In this document: positions 1 to 5,494 of the stretch, in pieces
How positions within the stretch are numbered: the stretch's first letter is position 1
Layout of the letters: each line of letters starts with the position of its first letter
Assembly (NCBI GenBank): GCA_964385645.1
Contig: CAYLPT010000115.1
Span: 1 to 6,095 of the forward strand
DNA length: 6,095 nucleotides
From: CAYLPT01 sp964385645
GTDB taxonomy: Bacteria; Armatimonadota; Hebobacteria; Hebobacterales; Hebobacteraceae
Reading direction: 5' to 3'
Translations under genes and position numbers: made by a program
Notes under the pieces: model-generated
What the model saw: the letters and a program-made list of their open reading frames with translations, nothing else
Databases searched by the model: none
What the model was told of the DNA's origin: nothing

Positions 1-1111
1 GCCCCGCGCCCTGCTGTGCGCGGCGGCTGCGGGGCTGCTGCTGGGGGCGCTGGGGTCTGAGGCGCGGGCCGACTCGCCCTCCTGGTGGGACACCGGCCTG
101 GGCGACCGCATCCCCCGGCGGCGCATCATCCTCACCTACACCAGCGCGGAGTACCCGGTATGGACGCCCGACCGGTTCCTGCCCTATGTGACCTATGTCA
201 GCGCCGAGGGCGCGCCCCAGGACTGGTTCTTCGACACCTTCCTGGTCCTGGCCTACACCGCCCCCTCGGGCCGCAGCCTCTGCCCGGGCTTCGGCGCCGG
301 CCCCGCCACCCTCGAGGATTGGCGCTCTTATGTGGACCATCGCCTCTTCGGCGGGCCCGGCTACGTTGACGAGCGCCTCTGGGCCCAGCCCGGCGAACTC
401 GGCCACCTCAACGAGGCCGTGCGCATCGCGGGCCGGGCGCTCGGCGAGCCCAACCGGCGCGTCCGGGTTCTGCTCGCCCTCCCCTACCCGCACCCTGAGG
501 CCGAGAGCTTCGGCTCCCTCGACGGCCGGCCGCTGGACCTGAGCCAGCAGGAGGACCGCCTGGAGGCCCTCAAGTGGTACGTGGACTACAGCCTGCGTCG
601 CTGGATGGAGAGCCGCCTCGACCACCTCGTCCTGGGCGGCTTCTACTGGATCCACGAGGAGGTGCGGCCAGGTGATCGCGCGCTCATCCCGGAGGTCTCG
701 GCCCTGGTCCGCCGGCGGCTCCTGCCCCTGTTCTGGATCCCCTGGTTCGACGCGCCGGGGGTGCGCGAGTGGCGGAGCCTGGGCTTCCACGTCGCCCTTC
801 ACCAGCCGAACTTCTACTTCTACGAGGTCCCGCCGGAGCGGCTCGGCGAGGCCGCCGAGATCGCCCGCCGCTACCACATGGGGGTCGAGCTCGAGCTGGA
901 CCGCCGCGTCCTGGAGTCGGAGGAGCACCGGCTCCGCTACCGGCGCTACCTGGAGGCGGGGGTCGAGTTCGGCTACATCGCCGCCGGCCAGCTCGGCTGG
1001 TATGACGACCGGGCGCTGCTGGAGTGCTCCCGCTCCGGCCGGCCCGAGGCGCGGGCGATCTACGAGGACACCTACCGCTTCGTCCGCGGCGTCTGGCGCC
1101 CCGCGCCCTGA
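1..1111 (+). CDS. Secreted DUF4855 domain protein (5' partial)
   Basis: The frame is open from base 2, and the true start lies just upstream, outside the window. There are 369 visible residues. Residues 1-23 are the hydrophobic core and end of a signal peptide, with a likely cleavage site after Ala-Arg-Ala (21-23), so the protein is probably exported; no lipobox cysteine is seen. The rest matches the pattern of DUF4855 over its whole length: FDTFLVLAY (about 77-85), LLALPYPHPE (157-166), GFYWIHEE (213-220), LFWIPWFDAPG (243-253), HQPNFYF (267-273) and GVELELD (294-300). The regular strand-helix spacing, with acidic and aromatic residues at strand ends, suggests a TIM barrel like those of glycoside hydrolases; Glu219, Glu220 and Glu297 are possible active-site residues. 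This is inference: the family has no assigned reaction that I know of. The C-terminus is intact and the length is normal. No carbohydrate-enzyme genes lie beside it in the window. Confidence 0.88.
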   Translation, partial: PRALLCAAAAGLLLGALGSEARADSPSWWDTGLGDRIPRRRIILTYTSAEYPVWTPDRFLPYVTYVSAEGAPQDWFFDTFLVLAYTAPSGRSLCPGFGAGPATLEDWRSYVDHRLFGGPGYVDERLWAQPGELGHLNEAVRIAGRALGEPNRRVRVLLALPYPHPEAESFGSLDGRPLDLSQQEDRLEALKWYVDYSLRRWMESRLDHLVLGGFYWIHEEVRPGDRALIPEVSALVRRRLLPLFWIPWFDAPGVREWRSLGFHVALHQPNFYFYEVPPERLGEAAEIARRYHMGVELELDRRVLESEEHRLRYRRYLEAGVEFGYIAAGQLGWYDDRALLECSRSGRPEARAIYEDTYRFVRGVWRPAP

Positions 1112-1168
1112 GGGCACACGGGGGCGGCGGCAGGGAACGGGCGGCGGGCGCTGAAGCGAGCGGCGTGG

Positions 1169-1187
1169 CGCGCGGCCCGGCCGCGCG
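1169..1187 (+). other. Perfect 8-bp GC hairpin between genes
   Basis: CGCGCGGC (1169-1176) pairs perfectly with GCCGCGCG (1180-1187) across a 3-base loop, CCG. It lies 58 bases after the DUF4855 stop and 5 bases before the SD site of the next gene. No T-run follows, so it is not a standard intrinsic terminator. It could slow or end transcription from upstream, protect an mRNA end, or affect ribosome access to the zinc-ribbon gene. In 70% GC DNA some stems arise by chance, but a perfect 8-bp stem with a short loop is notable. Confidence 0.45.
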
Positions 1188-1207
1188 AGTGCAAGGAGGT
1201 GGCCGCG

Positions 1208-1444
1208 ATGGAGATCACGTGCCCGAAGTGCAAGCAGGTGCAGGATGTGGACATGAAGGTCGCGACCTGCCCGAATTGCCGCACCGTGCTGCGGCGGTGT
1301 TTGGACTGCGCCAACTACGATGTCCGCTTGTCGTTCTGCGGCGCGACCAACCACCCGATTGACGTCGGAGAGGCGAGCTACCCGACGTACTCCTCACCCA
1401 GCACCTACTGCCGCGAGTACAAGCCGCGGGCTGCCGCGTCCTGA
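1208..1444 (+). CDS. Small cysteine-rich zinc-ribbon-like protein
   Basis: This encodes 78 residues. The ATG at 1208 is chosen because a near-perfect SD site, AAGGAGGT (1193-1200), sits 7 bases before it; the in-frame GTG at 1199 lies inside that site. The N-terminal half has two CxxC pairs, CPKC (Cys5, Cys8) and CPNC (Cys21, Cys24), the standard four-cysteine zinc ribbon. A second cysteine group follows: Cys31 and Cys34 (CLDC), Cys44 in LSFCG, and Cys68 in STYCREY, which could hold a second metal (zinc or an iron-sulfur centre). There is no signal peptide or membrane segment, so it is probably cytoplasmic. Such double-ribbon proteins may act in nucleic-acid or protein binding, but I do not recognise a characterised homologue and assign no function. 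It may be cotranscribed with the DUF4855 gene 96 bases upstream. Confidence 0.85.
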   Translation: MEITCPKCKQVQDVDMKVATCPNCRTVLRRCLDCANYDVRLSFCGATNHPIDVGEASYPTYSSPSTYCREYKPRAAAS

Positions 1445-1463
1445 GCGCCCCGAAGTTTGCGCG

Positions 1464-1477
1464 CCCCCCGGCGGGGG
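1464..1477 (+). other. Short GC inverted repeat after the zinc-ribbon gene
   Basis: CCCCC (1464-1468) can pair with GGGGG (1473-1477) across a CGGC loop, 20 bases after the zinc-ribbon stop. A second weak stem, AGAGC (1515-1519) with GCTCT (1525-1529), is followed by TTATT. Either could contribute to transcript ending between this gene and the next, but both are short and neither has a proper T-run. No convincing promoter was found in the 132-base gap. Confidence 0.2.
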
Positions 1478-1576
1478 TATCCCAAGAGCGGGATTGTCGG
1501 CCTGGCCCCCAGAGAGAGCATCGCGCTCTTATTGGGCTACGGATCGGCACACAAGACGTCTCTGGGAGGTGCAGGC

Positions 1577-2146
1577 ATGGCGCTCAACGCGGCACAGGCT
1601 CGACAGGCCTTGAGAGCGAGCGGCGCGCCCGCGGTCACCACGCTGACCCTGGTGTGGCCCTTCGCCACCACGTCCCGAATTCGCGCCCTGCTCCGGAAGC
1701 GGCGCGCGGTGCTCGAGAACAAGAACCAGATCGTTGACTACCTCGCGCGGGCACAGCGACCCGCCGCCGAGCTGCGCATATCCCGCCAGGAGCAGTTGGC
1801 CACGGCCCTCGACCAGCCCGACCAGCGCCGCGTGCTCCTGCCCGTCGCCGTGAGCCGCGAGATGATCGAGGATGTCCTGCGCACGCGGGCGGGCGCGGAG
1901 TGCGGGCGCGCGCTCGATCAGGCGCTCGCCGAGCTGATCCGCGAGGGGATGCTCCTGCGGACCTCGGCCCAGGTCGGCGCTGCCCAGCAGGAGGTGTTCT
2001 ATCTCGTCCACCTGCGCGGGCGGCCCCACTACAGCCTGTCCGAGATCGAGGCCGTCCTCCAGCAGGACCGCGGCCTCGGAGCGGACCTGCGGGCCAGGCA
2101 CCGCCGCGACCGCGGCACCGACGTCAGCCGCACCTACCGGCTCTGA
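1577..2146 (+). CDS. Hypothetical protein, possible winged-helix region
   Basis: This encodes 189 residues. The ATG at 1577 is supported by GGGAGG (1564-1569) 7 bases upstream; the frame stays open to a TTG at 1457, but that start has no SD site. I do not recognise the family. The protein has no signal peptide, membrane segment or cysteine cluster (one Cys, at 109), so it is probably cytoplasmic. Residues about 32-75 are basic and helical. Residues about 93-145 run helix, helix (ALDQALAELIREGML, 112-126), then two strand-like stretches ending in EVFYLVHL, which resembles a winged helix-turn-helix; this is inference from pattern only. The last 19 residues are rich in arginine, which would suit nucleic-acid binding. 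Its end overlaps the 3' end of the convergent septum gene by 13 bases. GC-rich third positions support real coding. Confidence 0.8.
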   Translation: MALNAAQARQALRASGAPAVTTLTLVWPFATTSRIRALLRKRRAVLENKNQIVDYLARAQRPAAELRISRQEQLATALDQPDQRRVLLPVAVSREMIEDVLRTRAGAECGRALDQALAELIREGMLLRTSAQVGAAQQEVFYLVHLRGRPHYSLSEIEAVLQQDRGLGADLRARHRRDRGTDVSRTYRL

Positions 2147-2487
2147 GCGGGATCGGCCTGCTCATCCGGCTCGGCCGGCGCCTCACCCGCCTCCGGTCCG
2201 GCCTCGTCGGGTACGAACACGAGCCGACGCTCGCCGGGTCGGATGTAGCCCAGCCGGCGCGCCGCCCGCTCCCGGCCGGCCGGTGAGGCCAGCTCTCGCT
2301 TGCGTGCCTCCAGGCGCGCCTTCTCCGCCGCCAGCACGTCCCGCTGCGCGCGCAGCGCGGCCAGCTCCTGCCCCTGGCGCCGGAGCTCCCGGAGTGGGTC
2401 GGAGAGCTTCGCCGCCCCCCACGTCAGCACCAACAAGACCAGCGCCGCCACCAACCCCGGCCGCAGCCTGAGCCGCCCCTTGCTCAC
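2134..2487 (-). CDS. ftsB: FtsB/DivIC-type septum formation protein
   Basis: This 117-residue bitopic membrane protein is probably part of the divisome, where FtsB/DivIC pairs with FtsL and FtsQ/DivIB to control septal wall synthesis. A short basic N-terminus (KGRLRLR) precedes a membrane segment at about residues 11-24, then a coiled coil at about 32-66 (LRELRRQGQELAAL and on, rich in Leu, Ala, Glu and Arg), then the family's C-terminal pattern ERAARRLGYIRPGERRLVFVP (about 73-93, similar to the usual 'AR..LG...PGE'). An acidic Pro/Ala-rich tail of about 24 residues follows. The GTG start at 2487 overlaps the TGA stop of pyruvate kinase as GTGA, with a GGGGAGGAAGG-type SD site inside the kinase gene, so translation is probably coupled. 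Length and architecture fit the family; FtsB and DivIC cannot be told apart by sequence alone. Confidence 0.85.
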   Translation of the reverse strand: MSKGRLRLRPGLVAALVLLVLTWGAAKLSDPLRELRRQGQELAALRAQRDVLAAEKARLEARKRELASPAGRERAARRLGYIRPGERRLVFVPDEAGPEAGEAPAEPDEQADPAQSR

Positions 2488-3956
2488 GCGCCCTTCCTCC
2501 CCTTCGCCCGTGGTCGTCGGCCCACTACCTCCACCTCGATCATGTTCGTGCCCCCCTCCTGGGCCGCCACCCCCGCGGTGATCACCACCACGTCGCCGGC
2601 GCGCACGAGCCCCGCCCGCTCGGCGGCCGCGACGGCGTTCCGAATCAGCTCGTCCGTGTTCCGGCCGCGCTCGGCCAGCAGCGGCCTCACCCCCCACACG
2701 AGAGTCAACCTTCTCAGAGTTGCCACATCGGGCGTGACGGCTACAATCGGGGTCTCCGGGCGGTGCATCGCCACCATGCAGGCGGTGCGCCCGGACAGCG
2801 TGGCGGTGATGATCGCCTTCGCCTCCAGCTCCCGCGCCAGGTGGCAGGTCGCCTCACTGATTGCCTGCGTCACCGTCTCCGCCGGCCACGCCATGGACTG
2901 GGTCAGCCGCGCCCCGAAGTCCAGCGCCGCCTCCGCGTGGCACACCGCCCGCGCCATCACCCGCACCGCCTCCACCGGGTAGTCGCCGATCGCCGTCTCC
3001 CCCGACAGCATCACCGCGTCGGTCCCGTCCAGCACCGCGTTCGCGACATCGCTCACCTCCGCCCGGGTCGGCCGCGGGCTGTGCAGCATGGACTCCAGCA
3101 TCTGAGTGGCCGTCACCACCACCTTGCCCGCCCGGTTAGCCCGGCCGATGATGGTCTTCTGGAGCACCGGCACCTGCTCGACCTCCATCTCGATGCCAAG
3201 GTCTCCCCGCGCCACCATAAGCCCGTCGGAGACCGCCACGATCTCCTCCAGGTTCTGCACCGCCTCCTGGGTCTCGATCTTGGCCATCAGCCGGGCCGGC
3301 GCGCCCGCGCGGCGGATCGCCTCCCGCAGCGGCTCCAGGTCGCGGGCGCTGCGCACGAAGGACATCGCCACCCAGTCCGCGCCCTGCCCAAGCGCGAACT
3401 CGAGGTCCTCGAGGTCCTTGTCCGTCACCGCCCGGATGGCCAGCCGCGCCCCCGGCGCGTGGATGCCCTGGCGGGAGCGGAGCAGGCCGCCGGCCGTCAC
3501 CGCGGCGCGGATCTCGCTGCCGCGGACCTCCTGGACCGACAGCGCCATGCCCCCGTCGCCCAGCAGCAGCCGCTGGCCCGGGGCCAGCGCGCCCGCGAGC
3601 TCCGGCGCCGGCAGGGGCAGCCGGCCGGGCGCGGGTTCGCCCGCGGTGTCGAGCACCACCTCCTCCCCCGCGCGCAGCACCATCTCGTCGCCCGGGATCT
3701 CGCCCAGCCGCAGCTTGGCGCCGGAGAGGTCGGCCAGCAGCCCGAGGGGCCGGTCAAGCCTCTCCGAGACCGCGCGCACCCCGGAGGTCATCTGCCGGTG
3801 CTCGTCGCGGGAGCCGTGCGAGAAGTTGACCCGCGCCACCTCCATGCCGGCGCGCGCCAGCTCCTGGATCATCGCCTCTGAGGCGGTGGCCGGGCCGAGG
3901 GTACAGACGATCTTGGTGCGCCGGCCAACCTCCCTCGCCGTCGTGGTCGCGGGCAT
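2484..3956 (-). CDS. pyk: Pyruvate kinase
   Basis: Pyruvate kinase makes pyruvate and ATP from phosphoenolpyruvate and ADP, the last step of glycolysis, in the cytoplasm. The protein has 490 residues, normal for a bacterial enzyme without the extra C-terminal PEP-utiliser domain. Visible parts: TKIVCTLGPA (14-23); ARVNFSHG (41-48) with Arg42, Asn44, Ser46 and His47; a lid (B) domain at about 85-170; the signature MAKIE with catalytic Lys226; metal ligands Glu228 and Asp252 (ARGDLG); TATQMLES (282-289); PRPTRAEVSDVANAVLDG (294-311); DAVMLSGETA (313-322); and the allosteric-type C-terminal domain from about 350. The ATG at 3956 follows AGGGAGG at an 8-base spacing; two more ATGs upstream in frame (3974, 4049) lack support. 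Lys81 stands where potassium-dependent enzymes have Glu117 (muscle numbering). It lies in a run with the 99-residue gene upstream and ftsB downstream. Confidence 0.97.
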   Translation of the reverse strand: MPATTTAREVGRRTKIVCTLGPATASEAMIQELARAGMEVARVNFSHGSRDEHRQMTSGVRAVSERLDRPLGLLADLSGAKLRLGEIPGDEMVLRAGEEVVLDTAGEPAPGRLPLPAPELAGALAPGQRLLLGDGGMALSVQEVRGSEIRAAVTAGGLLRSRQGIHAPGARLAIRAVTDKDLEDLEFALGQGADWVAMSFVRSARDLEPLREAIRRAGAPARLMAKIETQEAVQNLEEIVAVSDGLMVARGDLGIEMEVEQVPVLQKTIIGRANRAGKVVVTATQMLESMLHSPRPTRAEVSDVANAVLDGTDAVMLSGETAIGDYPVEAVRVMARAVCHAEAALDFGARLTQSMAWPAETVTQAISEATCHLARELEAKAIITATLSGRTACMVAMHRPETPIVAVTPDVATLRRLTLVWGVRPLLAERGRNTDELIRNAVAAAERAGLVRAGDVVVITAGVAAQEGGTNMIEVEVVGRRPRAKGRKGA

Positions 3957-3997
3957 CGGCGCCCCCTCCCTCATTCGCGCGGCGGCCCCGCCCCTCG

Positions 3998-4020
3998 GCC
4001 TCCTCGCCTGGGGCGGAGGC
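3998..4020 (-). other. Bulged hairpin upstream of pyruvate kinase
   Basis: On the plus strand GCCTCC (3998-4003) pairs with GGAGGC (4015-4020), and GCC (4006-4008) with GGC (4012-4014), giving a 9-bp stem with a 2-base bulge and a 3-base loop. It lies in the 100-base gap between the 99-residue gene and pyk, both read on the minus strand. No T-run follows in that direction, so it is more likely a pause, attenuator or mRNA processing element, or chance in GC-rich DNA, than a terminator. Confidence 0.3.
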
Positions 4021-4056
4021 GTTCGGGCGAGGCCGTCGGGCTGGTGCAAGGCGGCG

Positions 4057-4356
4057 CTAGTCGCCCGCGGGCGGCGCCGCGGGTGCCTCCATGGGTCGGC
4101 CCTCAGAGGGCGCGCCGGGCTGCTCCCCCGGCTGTGGCGCAGCCTCCTGGGCGGGCCGGCCGCGCCGGCCCCCTCCGGGCCTGCGAGTCGGCTGCTCCTC
4201 GCCCGTCGGCGCGGCGCGCCCCCCTCGGCCGCCTCCTCCCGGCGGGCCCATCTGGACCATCTCGACCCGGGTGAAGCGAACCCACAGGAAAACGGCCACG
4301 GCGACGACAGCTAGAATCACCACCACCGCCACCAAGGGGTGGACGTTGCGCTGCAT
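4057..4356 (-). CDS. Small membrane-anchored protein with Gly/Arg/Pro-rich tail
   Basis: This encodes 99 residues. The ATG at 4356 has an ideal SD site, AGGAGG (4363-4368), 6 bases upstream. A single strongly hydrophobic segment (about residues 8-26, LVAVVVILAVVAVAVFLWV) is followed by a low-complexity tail from about residue 38, made mostly of Gly, Arg, Pro, Ala, Glu and Gln and almost certainly disordered. The few positive charges before the segment leave the topology open; Arg27 and Arg30 just after it could favour the tail inside. There is no lipobox and no cysteine, so it is not a lipoprotein. I do not recognise a family. It is the first gene of a leftward run leading to pyk and ftsB. 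The perfect ribosome site and the membrane segment argue for a real gene; the tail alone would not. Confidence 0.72.
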   Translation of the reverse strand: MQRNVHPLVAVVVILAVVAVAVFLWVRFTRVEMVQMGPPGGGGRGGRAAPTGEEQPTRRPGGGRRGRPAQEAAPQPGEQPGAPSEGRPMEAPAAPPAGD

Positions 4357-4371
4357 CGTCGTCCTCCTTGT

Positions 4372-4387
4372 CAGCCGCCTCCGGCTG
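4372..4387 (-). promoter_or_regulatory. Hairpin next to the ribosome site of the 99-residue gene
   Basis: CAGCCG (4372-4377) and CGGCTG (4382-4387) form a perfect 6-bp stem with a 4-base loop. In the minus-strand mRNA the loop reads GAGG, and the stem ends 3 bases before the true SD site AGGAGG (4368-4363). It could mark ribosome access or act as a decoy site. On DNA it also lies in the -35 zone of the plus-strand promoter, so it may instead be a protein-binding repeat. The function is inferred. Confidence 0.3.
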
Positions 4388-4394
4388 TCGCTCG

Positions 4395-4415
4395 GATGTG
4401 ATATACTACCACATC
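4395..4415 (+). promoter_or_regulatory. Palindromic operator over the promoter
   Basis: A 21-base imperfect palindrome with outer arms GATGTG (4395-4400) and CACATC (4410-4415); an inner TA in each half also matches, so 16 of the 20 paired positions agree. Dyads of this size with TGTG/CACA arms are typical of LacI- or GntR-type regulators. The promoter -10 element lies wholly inside it, so a bound protein would block RNA polymerase. It lies between two divergent genes and could control both. No regulator gene is present in the window. Confidence 0.55.
4399..4407 (+). promoter_or_regulatory. Extended -10 promoter for the dehydrogenase gene
   Basis: TGATATACT reads as an extended -10 (TGn then TATACT, one mismatch to TATAAT) in the only AT-rich patch of the neighbourhood. 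Transcription would start near 4414 and give a leader of about 55 bases before the ATG at 4470. There is no good -35 at 16-18 bases, which extended -10 promoters tolerate; TTGTCA at 4368-4373 is too far away (28 bases). On the opposite strand, TAGTAT (4408-4403) with ATGCCA (4432-4427) at 18 bases is a weak candidate for the leftward genes. Confidence 0.5.
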
Positions 4416-4469
4416 AGCCCGGTTTATGGCATGGCGCTCCGCCCAACCAACCCCCTGCAAGGACACGCC

Positions 4470-5489
4470 ATGAGAGCAGCCCTCTTCCCCGGCCCAGGCC
4501 GATGCGAGATCGTGGAGCGCGCGGCCCCTGCGCCCGCCGCCGGCCAGGCGCTTCTCCGCGTCGAGGCCTGCGGGGTATGCGGGACCGACCTGCACATCCA
4601 CCGCGGCGAGTTCCCGGCGCGGTTTCCCCTCGTCGCCGGCCATGAGTTCGCCGGTGTCGTGGAGGCCCTGGGGCCCGGCGTCGAGCACCTGCGGTGCGGC
4701 GAGACCGCGGTTGTGGACCCCAACCTCCCCTGCGGGGTGTGCCGGCCGTGCCGGCGCGGCCTCACCCACCTGTGCCGCGACCTCTCCGCCATCGGGGTCA
4801 CCCGCGACGGAGGCTTCGCCACCCACTGCCTGGCGCCCGCCTCCCAGGTGCTCGCGGCGCCGCCCGGGCTCTCCTTCGCCGCCGCCGCCCTGGCCGAGCC
4901 GGTGGCCTGCTGCGTGCACGGCATCGCGCGGGCCGAGGTGAGGAGTGGCGATGTGGTCGTCATCATCGGCGCCGGCCTCATCGGGCTCTTGCTGCTGCAG
5001 CTAGCCCTCGCCCGCGGGGCCTCGGCCGTCATCGTCTCCGAGCCCGAGGAGCGGAAGCGGCGCATTGCTCTCCGCCTGGGGGCCGCCCGCGCCGTTGACC
5101 CGCGGGCCGAGGACCTGGGGGCCGTGGTGCGGGAGGCCGCCGACGGCGCGGGGGCGGACGTGGTGATCGAGTGCGTCGGCGGCAGCGACACCGCCCAAGA
5201 GGCTGTGGACCTCGCGGGCGAGGGCGGCCGTGTGCTGCTCTTCGGCGTCGCACCCCCGGAGGCGACCATCAGCATCTCGCCCTACGACATATATCGCCGG
5301 GAGGTCACCCTGACCGGCAGCTTCACCAATCCCTTCACTCAGGCCGCCGCGCTCGCTCTGCTCGCCTCGGGCCGGGTCGAGGTTGAGTCGCTCATCAGCC
5401 ACCGCCTGCCCCTGGACGAGCTGCCCCAGGCCCTGGAGCTGGTCGCCTCAGGGCAGGCCACCAAGGTGGTCATCGAGCCCCAGGCCTGA
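4470..5489 (+). CDS. Zinc-dependent medium-chain alcohol/polyol/threonine dehydrogenase
   Basis: This 339-residue NAD(P)-dependent dehydrogenase belongs to the medium-chain zinc family and is closest in pattern to the threonine dehydrogenase-like and sorbitol dehydrogenase-like groups. It would oxidise a secondary alcohol on a sugar alcohol, sugar or amino acid; the substrate cannot be read from sequence. Catalytic zinc ligands are Cys37 (GVCGTD), His58 (GHE) and Glu143 (LAEP). Structural zinc ligands are Cys88, Cys91, Cys94 and Cys102. The Rossmann motif GAGLIG is at 167-172, and Glu191 at the end of the second strand favours NAD over NADP. The C-terminal part SFTNPFT...ISHRLPLDELPQALEL is typical of the group. 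The ATG at 4470 has AAGGA (4459-4463) 6 bases upstream; an in-frame ATG at 4431 has no SD site. It is monocistronic, and the promoter upstream lies under a palindrome that suggests repressor control. Confidence 0.93.
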   Translation: MRAALFPGPGRCEIVERAAPAPAAGQALLRVEACGVCGTDLHIHRGEFPARFPLVAGHEFAGVVEALGPGVEHLRCGETAVVDPNLPCGVCRPCRRGLTHLCRDLSAIGVTRDGGFATHCLAPASQVLAAPPGLSFAAAALAEPVACCVHGIARAEVRSGDVVVIIGAGLIGLLLLQLALARGASAVIVSEPEERKRRIALRLGAARAVDPRAEDLGAVVREAADGAGADVVIECVGGSDTAQEAVDLAGEGGRVLLFGVAPPEATISISPYDIYRREVTLTGSFTNPFTQAAALALLASGRVEVESLISHRLPLDELPQALELVASGQATKVVIEPQA

Positions 5490-5494
5490 CCCGC

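Noticed and set aside
1199..1207. GTG at 1199 as the start of the zinc-ribbon gene
   Set aside because: It overlaps the SD sequence itself, while the ATG at 1208 has ideal spacing.
1494..1522. TTGTCG at 1494 as a -35 element for the 189-residue gene
   Set aside because: No -10-like sequence occurs at 16-18 bases downstream; the region there is GC-rich.
1529..2101. A 190-codon minus-strand frame opposite the 189-residue gene
   Set aside because: The plus-strand frame has a well-placed ribosome site and normal codon use; the minus-strand product is low in complexity and lacks a supported start.
2147..2483. Plus-strand frames over the septum gene
   Set aside because: They are Pro/Ala/Arg-rich shadows; the minus strand shows a membrane segment, coiled coil and the family C-terminal motif.
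2763..3881. A 372-codon plus-strand frame opposite pyruvate kinase
   Set aside because: The product is an Arg/His/Gln-rich low-complexity string with no recognisable domain; it is a shadow of the kinase gene.
3957..4049. Upstream ATGs at 3974 and 4049 as starts for pyruvate kinase
   Set aside because: They add a Pro/Arg-rich leader not typical of the family, whereas the ATG at 3956 has a strong SD site at the right distance and gives a normal N-terminus.
3106..4314. A 402-codon open frame on the plus strand opposite pyruvate kinase
   Set aside because: Its product is Ser/Arg/Pro/Ala-rich without any domain, and the opposite strand encodes an unmistakable pyruvate kinase. Long antisense frames are expected in 70% GC DNA.
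4431..4469. In-frame ATG at 4431 as the dehydrogenase start
   Set aside because: It has no SD site and adds 13 residues before the typical family N-terminus; the ATG at 4470 has AAGGA 6 bases upstream.
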